Part shown: piece by piece, positions 20,884-29,059 of the stretch
How the letters are laid out: each line of letters begins with the position of its first letter
Position numbering within the stretch: the stretch's first letter is position 1
Source of the DNA: Chondrus crispus
Lineage: Eukaryota > Rhodophyta > Florideophyceae > Gigartinales > Gigartinaceae
DNA: 64,000 nucleotides
Direction: 5' to 3'
NCBI RefSeq assembly: GCF_000350225.1
Contig: NW_005179008.1
Location: forward strand, 124,001-188,000
Position numbers and translations under genes: made by a program
The notes under the pieces: generated by a model
The model's database searches: none
What the model saw: only the letters and a program-made list of their open reading frames with translations
Told to the model about the DNA's origin: nothing

Positions 20884-22125
20884 TTAACGTTCGTGACCAT
20901 GGTCATCGTCCTCATCTGTGGCTGCGTACGGGCTACTTTCAATGTCACCGTCGGGTACCCCGCGAGCCGTGAATCTAGTGATGAGTACTCGAAGCCACAT
21001 CAATGGCGGAAGCTGGGGGCCTCGCAGTTGTTTGAGCGGTGCAAATTCTTGCACTCGGTTGTACGCAAAGGCACAGAAAAGCCATGCGTAGCAGAAGTAG
21101 TAGAAAAATGTTCCGTGGAAGGGCTTGTCGAGGATGGCCGGTTGCCACACCCTGACGTAATAGTGGTGACCCACGACGACGACAGCAAGAGTCTCTCCTA
21201 GGGCTCCCAAAGTCATTTTGGATGCTAGAACGAGCACTCTGAGGAGTACAAAGTTGACATAAGAAAAGCACGCAATAAGCTGAAAAACGAAAAATGGCGT
21301 TGGCGCATTTTGCTTCATGACGTAAAGCGGATCGTCGAACAAGACGCAGAAGCACAGGAGCATGATTGTCCAAAATCCGGCGCAGAATGCATCGCCAAGG
21401 AACAACAAGCGCGAAATAGAGAGCTTTCCGCGAACCTTGTTGTAAACTCTATACACAGCGACACAGGCTCCCACGACAAAACCATAAATAAGCAGCGAAA
21501 CGCCCAACTCCAAAGCGCGTGAGGTTCTCGAAACAGTGCGGCGATACGAGCGAGCTGTCTCGGATATACTAGAAAACGCCGGGACGATGTCAGTCATTGT
21601 CTTGTTATAGACATTGCGCGTTACCGAGCCCCATTTGTGCGAGCGCGACTCGAGCACGTCCACGAGGGACGGATCCTGATAGCGGCGCTCAGTGGAGTCC
21701 TTCTCTCGATTGAGGTCGGTCAACCTGTTTTCCAGGCGTTCAATCTGGTCCTTGAGCTCGCTCACCTTCGTGGCCATCTTAGAAATGCTCTCTTGCTTCA
21801 GCAGGACATCCTCCTTGGCCGCCTCCAGCTCCTTCTCCCTTGTGATCTTCTCCTGCAGCTCCCATTTCTTTGCGCCCTGCAGACGCTCGGCCTCCTCGTC
21901 GACGACCTTCTGCTCCGTCTTGAGACGCTCCGTATCCTTGCGCATAGCTTGCAGCTCCATATCGTGCTGATCTACCTGCGACTGGAGCTCACGCTCCAGC
22001 TTCGCCAGCTCTGCCGAGCTGAGAGACTGCAGCTTGTCATCGACCGAGCCGGCGTGTGCGGCGTACAGTAGCGCGCAGAGGCAGGCGAGGAAGACGCCGC
22101 GGCGGGCGGCCACGGCTGGCAGCAT
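20884..22125 (-). CDS. Secretory-pathway coiled-coil membrane protein, unidentified
   Basis: The protein has 413 residues from the ATG at 22125. A signal peptide (MLPAVAARRGVFLACLCALL, then YAAHAGS) is followed by a lumenal coiled coil of about 125 residues (residues 25-150), rich in Glu, Lys and Leu heptads. Four to five hydrophobic segments follow from about residue 195 (LELGVSLLIYGFVVGACVAV; LFLGDAFCAGFWTIMLLCFC; PFFVFQLIACFSYVNFVLLR; the FFYYFCYAWLFCAFAY region). The tail is acidic and His-rich (ATDEDDDHGHER). No family is recognised. An endomembrane scaffold or tether is possible. The reading frame continues upstream past the ATG, but that sequence reads through a poly-G tract and looks non-coding. 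Confidence 0.8.
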   Translation of the reverse strand: MLPAVAARRGVFLACLCALLYAAHAGSVDDKLQSLSSAELAKLERELQSQVDQHDMELQAMRKDTERLKTEQKVVDEEAERLQGAKKWELQEKITREKELEAAKEDVLLKQESISKMATKVSELKDQIERLENRLTDLNREKDSTERRYQDPSLVDVLESRSHKWGSVTRNVYNKTMTDIVPAFSSISETARSYRRTVSRTSRALELGVSLLIYGFVVGACVAVYRVYNKVRGKLSISRLLFLGDAFCAGFWTIMLLCFCVLFDDPLYVMKQNAPTPFFVFQLIACFSYVNFVLLRVLVLASKMTLGALGETLAVVVVGHHYYVRVWQPAILDKPFHGTFFYYFCYAWLFCAFAYNRVQEFAPLKQLRGPQLPPLMWLRVLITRFTARGVPDGDIESSPYAATDEDDDHGHER

Positions 22126-22216
22126 CGTGGGTAATGCGGGCTCTAGCGGCGTTTCGCGATGGCGCGTGAGAGGGGATTTGATGCTGAGCGAGAGTGATGC
22201 GGATGTTGAAGGGATG

Positions 22217-22240
22217 TGGGGGGGGGGGGGGAGGGGGGGA
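22217..22240. repeat. Poly-G tract with one interruption
   Basis: A run of G with a single A lies in the 5' flank of the membrane-protein gene. Confidence 0.85.
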
Positions 22241-22572
22241 GTTGCTCTCTGGAGCACCGTGAAAGGCACGCTGAGGATGGGGTCAGTTGAAGGGGGCGAT
22301 GGACGGGAAGGGCGAAGCACAGGGCGCGAGTCAAGAGGTGAGGCTTGGAATAGAGCAAGAGGGCTGAATGTCAGCACAAAATTACATTTGAGGCTTCCTT
22401 TGGTCTTTCCGCAGGCCCAATAGTAGATTTTTTTTTTGCCAGAAACTATTAAATTGAGCGTGATTACAGTGGTTTTCTTTGCGTAATTAGATCGCGATTG
22501 GATTGGCAACCGGGCGGGTTTGTGGCTCAGACCCGTTTTGGTTGTGATGCGATCCATCTGGAGACACTTCGG

Positions 22573-22608
22573 CATTCTCTTTTCGTTGATGTCAACGAAA
22601 AGAGAATG
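22573..22608. repeat. Perfect 17-bp-arm inverted repeat
   Basis: The arms CATTCTCTTTTCGTTGA and TCAACGAAAAGAGAATG pair perfectly around a 2-base loop. It is the first of four hairpins packed into 290 bp of the divergent spacer. Confidence 0.85.
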
Positions 22609-22612
22609 AAAC

Positions 22613-22697
22613 AAAGCGTCTGGTACGCCTACATCGGCCTGTCAACAGGCCGATGTAGGCGTATCAACAGGCCGATGTAGGAGTACCAGACGTTTTG
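22613..22697. repeat. Compound hairpin with repeated inner arm
   Basis: Outer arms CGTCTGGTAC and GTACCAGACG enclose one copy of CCTACATCGGCCTGT and two inverted copies of it (ACAGGCCGATGTAGG), so the strand can fold in two alternative ways. Confidence 0.8.
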
Positions 22698-22699
22698 TT

Positions 22700-22721
22700 T
22701 GCTATCGCTTCTGCGATAGCA
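22700..22721. repeat. Perfect short hairpin
   Basis: The arms TGCTATCGC and GCGATAGCA pair around TTCT, directly after the compound hairpin. Confidence 0.8.
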
Positions 22722-22810
22722 TTAGGTGACTCAGTACCGCATACCTGCTTCACAAATTTCTTTCAGGCAGTAACCTAATTGAAGTTCAAAGGCGACAGAA
22801 CCGTTTTTTT

Positions 22811-22859
22811 TTCAATTGTGATACTGTACTTCAAAGTTTGAAGAAGTATCACAATTGAA
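22811..22859. repeat. 15-bp-arm hairpin with inner stem
   Basis: The arms TTCAATTGTGATACT and AGTATCACAATTGAA are perfect. The loop contains a second short stem (CTTCAAA/GTTTGAAG). Confidence 0.85.
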
Positions 22860-23234
22860 AGACTTTCGAGTGCCGGTCCTGTTCCGAGGAGTCGCCAGAT
22901 TGTGCAGAGAGCCAATCTGCGCTTAAATTAAAGTGGATAAATAAGATGATTTGATTGGTACAAAGTACTCCATTGCCATCCAGTTGCAAGATCTCTCCGC
23001 GGTTGCCGATTCGACACTTGGCTTTCCAACGAAATCCTTGTCCACATCTTCCCAATTGCAAAACCGTTTGTATCTCCGTACATGCTAGTTAAATCCTTTA
23101 CGGCAGTAGGGGCATAAACCAACAAAGTTGTTCATCTTTCTCAGACCACTAGCTCACGGAAAACGATATCTGTCAAAAGCGACTTCTGTCTCCAACAGCC
23201 ATCAGATTTGAAAAAGCTTATTACAAATCTCCGG

Positions 23235-24326
23235 ATGGCATTTGTTTCACCAGTTCCTTTGCCCACTTTATTGGGAAATGTCAAAACCTCAACATGCCTC
23301 CACAAAAGAACAACGCCACTTCGCAACCAGCTGTTTCAAAGATCCTACGTCCGCATCTCTCGTTCTCCTCGCGCAACCGCCACGAATGAGACGGATGCCA
23401 AACAAGCGAAGAGCAAAGACCTCGCTCTCACCCCACCGCCTTCCACCTTTTACCAGGCTATCACGCAAGCACAAGGTGCCGTCGACGCTGCCCTCGCCGA
23501 TGGGCACAAGCTTCTCGAAGTTGAGTTCCCGCCGTTGCCCACCGCCGACCTGGAGAGCGCCGCTGTCGGCGCGTATGACGTGTCGGACGCGAACGTCCGC
23601 CTCGCCGTCGACTTTGCGAAGAAGTACGCAAGGGAGGGCACCAGGGTCTCCATCTGCTTTCCGGACTTGGTCGAGAAGGATCGCGCGGTTGAACAGAACA
23701 ATGAGAGTGAGGAGCCTATTAACGGCATCCGCTTCGGGTCTCTGCGCGACGCGCGCAAGGGCTCCATTCTTGAGCGCATTTGGACAAAGCCGGAGCTGGA
23801 TATCGCTGTGAGGGAGGACGACGACTTCTTCGTTGTGCTGGGCGCTTCATGTCAAGAGCTGCCCGACGTTGAGAAGCTCGTCGCTTTGGCGGGCGATCGC
23901 CCCGTTGTGCTTTTCAACTTAAAGCTGGACACATCGAGAGGGGATCTCGGGCTGCCGGCCTTTCCGCGGAAGGACTTGCATTACCGTTTTTTGAGCAAAG
24001 TGCTACCGGTGTACTATTTGCGGACGAGGACATATTCGCGTTCGATGAACAGGGCGCCATATATAGTAAACTATTCTGGCGCATTGTACAAGGTTTATCC
24101 GGGGGCTTACCAAGTGCTCCTGGATACAAAAGAGGGCAACTACAAGAGGTTGACAGTGCTAGAAGAGAGACCACCGCTGGGCCGTGTGAGGGATATTTTG
24201 ACGGATGGGTTGAGTATTGATGGCGTGAAAGGGAAGGATGGTTCTATGTTGTATAAGGGCTACAAGTCGGAGACGTGGTGGGAACGGGACCGAGAAAAGG
24301 CTTTGTCAAACAAATGGAGATCGTAA
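23235..24326 (+). CDS. Plastid DUF1995 family protein
   Basis: The protein has 363 residues from the ATG at 23235 and opens MAFVSPVPLPTLLGNVKTST, a plastid transit peptide with early phenylalanine. The body follows the DUF1995 pattern: a helix VRLAVDFAKKYAREGTRVSI, a strand-rich core with DDFFVVLGASCQELPDVEKL, PVVLFNLKLDTSRGDLG, and a C-terminal YKGYKSETWWERDREKALSN. DUF1995 members include the plant LPA3/PYG7-neighbour class linked to photosystem assembly, but most are uncharacterised. The role is therefore plastid and probably thylakoid-related by family, not by direct evidence. The frame extends nine codons upstream to a TTG that is unlikely to be used. Confidence 0.82.
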   Translation: MAFVSPVPLPTLLGNVKTSTCLHKRTTPLRNQLFQRSYVRISRSPRATATNETDAKQAKSKDLALTPPPSTFYQAITQAQGAVDAALADGHKLLEVEFPPLPTADLESAAVGAYDVSDANVRLAVDFAKKYAREGTRVSICFPDLVEKDRAVEQNNESEEPINGIRFGSLRDARKGSILERIWTKPELDIAVREDDDFFVVLGASCQELPDVEKLVALAGDRPVVLFNLKLDTSRGDLGLPAFPRKDLHYRFLSKVLPVYYLRTRTYSRSMNRAPYIVNYSGALYKVYPGAYQVLLDTKEGNYKRLTVLEERPPLGRVRDILTDGLSIDGVKGKDGSMLYKGYKSETWWERDREKALSNKWRS

Positions 24327-25098
24327 TTAAAAGCAGATTCGTGTGGTATCATCATTGCCCTTGTGCGAATTTTGGTAGAGATGCACAAGCTGTGTCACCA
24401 AAGGTTATCTACAGTGTGTCATAGCCATTGCTGAGCAGGTATCACAGATGCTCAAGATGCGTAAACAAAATGAGTCCCGTCGGATAGGAGACCCTCCAGA
24501 ACAATACAAAGCATGACTACGCCAAAAGTTCAAAGTCATCCGAAGGCATCGCACGCTTCGTTTGTCGATGACACAGAGCCAAACCGGCTGTCGCTGATTC
24601 ATTGGATGCACTGGAATGAAGAGTGCGGGGCCATATCGCTCTACGGTCCTAGCCCACCCGCAGCCAATTTAATTATAACTTTTCATGGACTGACTGTTTC
24701 CGCAGTTCATTGCTGCAGACCCACCGCCACGGCCACGGGTGGCCATCAGTCTCCACCGACATAGACGAGCCGCCCACGTGCAGTTCTCCTCTTCTCCCTC
24801 CCACCGCACCATCACTCGCTGAAGCGCCTCGTCTCTTCAAAAGCCTTCGCGCGCCCATGTCCGTTGCACTCGATAAATTTGTTAAGAGGCCCACGCGTCC
24901 ACTGATCTCCTCTACCTCCCAGCAAAGCGAGACACCCCAGCTCCCTCCTGTCTCAAAATTATCGGCGTTTGCTCTTGTTCCCTCAGAGTATCGTCCGTTC
25001 CTCATTTTTGACAACGCGAAGGCAGGAAGCTCCGGCCACGATTCTTGGCTTCTGCAAGTGTTCTGCCCTCACACAGCACACGTATCGAGGCCGTTGCG
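24327..25098. other. Intergenic stretch ahead of acyltransferase gene
   Basis: A 130-codon frame (24710-25102) overlaps the next gene out of frame, lacks family similarity and is probably 5' leader. Nothing else is supported. Confidence 0.4.
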
Positions 25099-26223
25099 AT
25101 GAGTTTTGCGAAACTCAAAGCATTTTTGTCCGTCATTGGGGTTTTCCTCCCGCTCGTCGGCGCCGCTTCCGTCGCGTGCTTTTTCGAGGCCCTGAGCTAC
25201 TTCCTTATCAAACCCATTTCACTGAAGCACCACCGCCATGCATGCACGTTTTTCTCACGTTGCTTTTTTTTGCTCTCTGTCTTCCTTCTGGAAGATTGGG
25301 CCGGCATGTCTTTCAAGTCTTATGGCGATCGCATTGATCCACTCAAGTCCCATCTGACCATCGTTAATCACCGCTCAGATGTGGACTGGCTTCTCGGACT
25401 GGCGTATGTCGCACGCTTTGGATATCCGTATCCTGGAAATGCGAAGTCTGTTGTCAAGGCTTCGTTGGGCAAAGTACCACTTTTTGGAAACATACTGAAA
25501 TTTGCTGAGTTTGCATTTTTGACCAGGTCTTGGGGTGCCGACAAGGACAAGTTTTTCAAGGCTTTGGCCTCGATGGGAACCTACTCAGAAACGGGAAATC
25601 CTCTTTGGTTTGTTCTCTACCCTGAGGGAACCCGTTTTACAGAGGAAAAGCAACAGTACTCCGAAGCGTACGCTGCCACAAAACAACTTGCGCCGACGAC
25701 GCACGTCCTGTTCCCGCGATATAAGGCATTCACTGCAATCGTTTCCGCATTGCGTGACAAATTTGATGGTGTCATAGACGCGACGTTCATGTTCGAGGGT
25801 GAAGAGCCTGCGATCAAACGGGCACTAGCCGGGAGGGTGTCTACAGTTGTCCATGTACATGTTAAGTTTTATCCAATGAAGGATTTACCGGAGGCAGAGG
25901 AGGATCTTGAGAAATGGCTTCTCGAACGATGGTACGAGAAGGACAAGCGTATTGCAGATTTCAACAAAGACATTTCGACTCTGGGAAGACCAAACGAAGA
26001 AGAATCGGATACTAAGTTTTCATCAGCTCGTCCTTTTCATGCGCTTGTCGCTGTGTATGGCTTCGCAGCAGCAGCCACGATTTACCTTTTCTCCAATATT
26101 CCTAACGGTTTGTACTTTCTGTTTGCATCAAGCTTTGGGGCAGTAGCGTTGACAGGGCTGTTCACGGCAATGAATATCAGACCATCGCGGAAAGGTTCTG
26201 GATCCTCTAAGAAAAAGAGGTAA
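25099..26223 (+). CDS. Lysophosphatidate acyltransferase, ER type
   Basis: This is a PlsC-family acyltransferase that puts an acyl chain on lysophosphatidate (or a related lysophospholipid) to make the glycerolipid precursor. Motif I NHRSDVDW is at residues 90-97 (H91, D96) and motif III YPEGTR ends near 179. Hydrophobic segments flank the catalytic block at residues 8-38 and 51-65, and two more lie near the C-terminus (ALVAVYGFAAAATIYLF and LYFLFASSFGAVALTGLF). The tail ends KKKR, a KKxx-type ER retrieval signal. The order and length (374 residues) match the eukaryotic LPAT2/LCLAT1/AGPAT group rather than the plastid enzyme. The first in-frame ATG was chosen. It converges with phosphoglucomutase with an 87-bp spacer. 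Confidence 0.9.
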   Translation: MSFAKLKAFLSVIGVFLPLVGAASVACFFEALSYFLIKPISLKHHRHACTFFSRCFFLLSVFLLEDWAGMSFKSYGDRIDPLKSHLTIVNHRSDVDWLLGLAYVARFGYPYPGNAKSVVKASLGKVPLFGNILKFAEFAFLTRSWGADKDKFFKALASMGTYSETGNPLWFVLYPEGTRFTEEKQQYSEAYAATKQLAPTTHVLFPRYKAFTAIVSALRDKFDGVIDATFMFEGEEPAIKRALAGRVSTVVHVHVKFYPMKDLPEAEEDLEKWLLERWYEKDKRIADFNKDISTLGRPNEEESDTKFSSARPFHALVAVYGFAAAATIYLFSNIPNGLYFLFASSFGAVALTGLFTAMNIRPSRKGSGSSKKKR

Positions 26224-26310
26224 GGAGAGATGCCGGATCCCAACGAGACCATGTGATGACGGCTGGTCCAGAGCTGTGTTGTGACTAAATGCACGTCATC
26301 TGCATATTTC

Positions 26311-28338
26311 TCAAGTCAGCACTGTAGGCTCGGTTCGCCCGGTGATTTCCGGTATCTTGGCGAAACCCATCGCCTTCTTAACGAGATTCCTGAAGACGTC
26401 CTTTGGATCTTTCACCGTGAACGACGATGAGGGTTTTTGATATTGCTCAAAGTATACACGAATTGTTGCCCCCGCTGAGCCGGTTCCACTTAAACGGAAT
26501 ACAACGCGTCCTCCGTCTTTTGTCGTCACCCGGATTCCTTGCTGCGAGGCCACTGTACCGTCAATTGGATCTTTGTACTGGAACTCATCAATCTCTGCAA
26601 TTTCAGGGTGTTTGGGTGCCACCCCATCAACCATTTCTCGTAACCAGTTCATCATATGGTCGCCAGCTTCTTTTGAAACGCCCTCAAAGTCGTAGCGCAT
26701 ATTATACGTTCGACCGTATCGCCGCCAATGACCTACCAGTATATCCTCAACTGTAACGAGGCTCCCAATGGGGCTGTCACGGTTTTCGTACGCTAGAATG
26801 CTGAGCCAAGACAGTACTGCCCATAAACCATCCTTTTCACGAATATGCTCTGAGCTTGTGCCAAAGGATTCCTCTCCGCAAATGCTCACCCGATCAGCAT
26901 CCATTAAATTCGTAAAGTATTTCCATCCAGTCGGGGTCTCATAAACTGGAATACCAAGAGCTTCAGCGACGCGATCTAGAGCGGATGAAGTGGGCATAGA
27001 CCGCGCCAAGCCTTTCAATTGTTTGCCTCGAAAGTACGGGATGGCTCTCGCGGCGTAGTCCGCTATAATCGCAACCGAATCCCCAGGGCTAACAAATACA
27101 CCCCTGCCAAGTATCATGTTTCTATCTCCATCACCATCAGACGCAGCCCCGAATTGGGGCGCATCCGGAGTCTGCCTCGGATCCAACATTCTCACTAGCT
27201 CAGCGGCGTATGTCAGATTTGGATCAGGGTGACCTCCCCCGAAGTCCTGGAGAGGGATTTCGTTGAGGAGATTACTTAACGGCGCTCCTAGCTTCTCATG
27301 TAGTATTACCCTCGCATATTCTCCTGTTGACGCGTGCATGGCATCGAAGACAAGAGAAAAGTCACTCCTAGCGAGCAACTTCTTAATATCATTGAAGTCA
27401 AAAATGCTTTCCAGGAGATCGCAGTACTCCGCAACAGGGTCGACAACTTCTACCGTGAACGCTCCGTCAGCAAAACTTGTTGTACCCTCAATACTTAAAT
27501 TTATATCAATGCCAAGGTCAGCAAGAAAGTATTCATTGATTCCAACAGTTTCTTGATATATCTTATCAGTTAGTCCTTCCGAAGCCGGGGCGCCCGCCCC
27601 AGTGTTGTACTTGATACCCCAATCACCGTCAGGGCCAGCTGGGTTGTGGCTCGCGGTTAGAATGATTCCGCCCACAGCTTTCCGCGCGGGAATCATCGCT
27701 GACACAGCTGGGGTTGTGAGAATGGCGTTCCGACCAATAACCAAATGTTTCACACCATGCGCTGCCGCCATGCGAATAATAGTTTGCGCGGCGACTGTGT
27801 TGTAAAATCGGCCATCGCCACCCACGATAAGAGTAGTTCCTTCTAGAACGTCTCTACCTCCAAGTGCATTAAACAAGGACTGAATCCAGTTGGGAAGAAA
27901 TTTGGGATTTGATACGAGCACTTTGGCCCTCTTACGCATGCCACTCGTGCCAGTAGTTTGCCCGTCGATCGGGTTGGTTCCGTATTTCAAAATCTTTAAA
28001 CTGCTCTCTGACGCCATTGCGGGTTGCATCGAACACATTGCTGATATTTCCCACTTTTTCGCAGTCTTTACCGTTGATCTCACAGGTTGGCCTGAGAAAA
28101 AGCCACGACAGCTCAACTGAGCAGAGCAGCGTTGAATTTTGTTATGTCTCTTTAACGTGGGATGTACACTTGCCACGAACAGCAAGCGCCCCCTAGCCAT
28201 GCTTCTAAAGCGCTCACCGTCCAAGTGCCACACGCTCCCAAAACTTAGTCGTGCCCAAAAAAAAATCCTCGACGTGCAATGCAAATTGCTACAAACCCTT
28301 GAGAGACCTACTGCACGAGGGAAAAGATCAATTGTCAT
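26311..28338 (-). CDS. PGM: Phosphoglucomutase
   Basis: It interconverts glucose 1-phosphate and glucose 6-phosphate, linking floridean starch and galactan sugar-nucleotide synthesis to glycolysis. The phosphoserine loop TASHNP is at residues 228-233, the metal loop is DGDGDRN, GEESFG is the sugar-specificity loop, and the phosphate-binding end is RLSGTGSAGATIRVY. The catalytic protein needs only about 575 residues, from near M101 or M108 (MCSMQPAMASESSLKILKYG). Here an N-terminal extension of about 100 residues precedes it, from the ATG at 28338. An internal ATG at 28200 starts MARGRLLFVASVHPTLKRHN, which looks like an organellar leader. Starts at 28338, 28200 and 28038 are all possible, and the cellular site is therefore open. 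Confidence 0.93.
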   Translation of the reverse strand: MTIDLFPRAVGLSRVCSNLHCTSRIFFWARLSFGSVWHLDGERFRSMARGRLLFVASVHPTLKRHNKIQRCSAQLSCRGFFSGQPVRSTVKTAKKWEISAMCSMQPAMASESSLKILKYGTNPIDGQTTGTSGMRKRAKVLVSNPKFLPNWIQSLFNALGGRDVLEGTTLIVGGDGRFYNTVAAQTIIRMAAAHGVKHLVIGRNAILTTPAVSAMIPARKAVGGIILTASHNPAGPDGDWGIKYNTGAGAPASEGLTDKIYQETVGINEYFLADLGIDINLSIEGTTSFADGAFTVEVVDPVAEYCDLLESIFDFNDIKKLLARSDFSLVFDAMHASTGEYARVILHEKLGAPLSNLLNEIPLQDFGGGHPDPNLTYAAELVRMLDPRQTPDAPQFGAASDGDGDRNMILGRGVFVSPGDSVAIIADYAARAIPYFRGKQLKGLARSMPTSSALDRVAEALGIPVYETPTGWKYFTNLMDADRVSICGEESFGTSSEHIREKDGLWAVLSWLSILAYENRDSPIGSLVTVEDILVGHWRRYGRTYNMRYDFEGVSKEAGDHMMNWLREMVDGVAPKHPEIAEIDEFQYKDPIDGTVASQQGIRVTTKDGGRVVFRLSGTGSAGATIRVYFEQYQKPSSSFTVKDPKDVFRNLVKKAMGFAKIPEITGRTEPTVLT

Positions 28339-29059
28339 GGAGAACGGAGATCACTTGACAGAAAATTAAGCAATAATTAGTAATAATTCGTTCCAAATTT
28401 AGAATGAGAGTCTGCACTGTGGACCCACAGCTGTGTACTGTACTGTAGCAATAAATTGCACTTCGAGCGCCCACATGTACGGTGGGTCTCTGTCCGGCTC
28501 AGATAGCAAAGCAATTCTTGCCAAGCAATGCGCGAAGCCAGGCTATGCAGCATCTGTTTTCATTTCGTTTGTTCGTTTTCATGGGTCTGAAATTAACGAA
28601 TGTAGTTCAGAGCGGAATTCGTTGAATAAAGATGATACATGTACCATATGCCCGCCCTTTTAAACCACCGCAAATGCGCGTCTGAGGCTTCCTAACCTCT
28701 AAGCCCCAACAAGGCCCCCTACACTAAATGCTCGTGCTCCGTCTTCTCTTTCTCCTTCAGTCGTAACCAATTCTTTGAATCCTGACTGCTTGCTTGTGGG
28801 ACCCCACACTCAAGACGGGGATCCTGTCGGGCCAGATTATTCCAGATGTGTTCATGGCACGTAGGGATACGCAGATCCTATTTTGGATTGCCAGCCGAAC
28901 GCTCCCAGCGATCAACTTCTCCAGATATGCCTATACTGCATAAACAACGGTCCGTGGACGAATAGTCTTCAGAAGGGCTACAGCTGCAGACTTTTTGCTT
29001 ATCATCGTCAACTGGTGTATTTGCCCCTAAACTTTCAACGACGTAGTGAGCTTAGATAT
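28339..29059. other. Intergenic stretch
   Basis: Only short frames without family similarity are present. A GTACTGTACTGTAG run lies near 28434-28447. No feature can be assigned. Confidence 0.4.

Noticed and set aside
24710..25102. 130-codon frame before the acyltransferase
   Set aside because: Overlaps the acyltransferase start out of frame and has no recognisable content; probably leader sequence.
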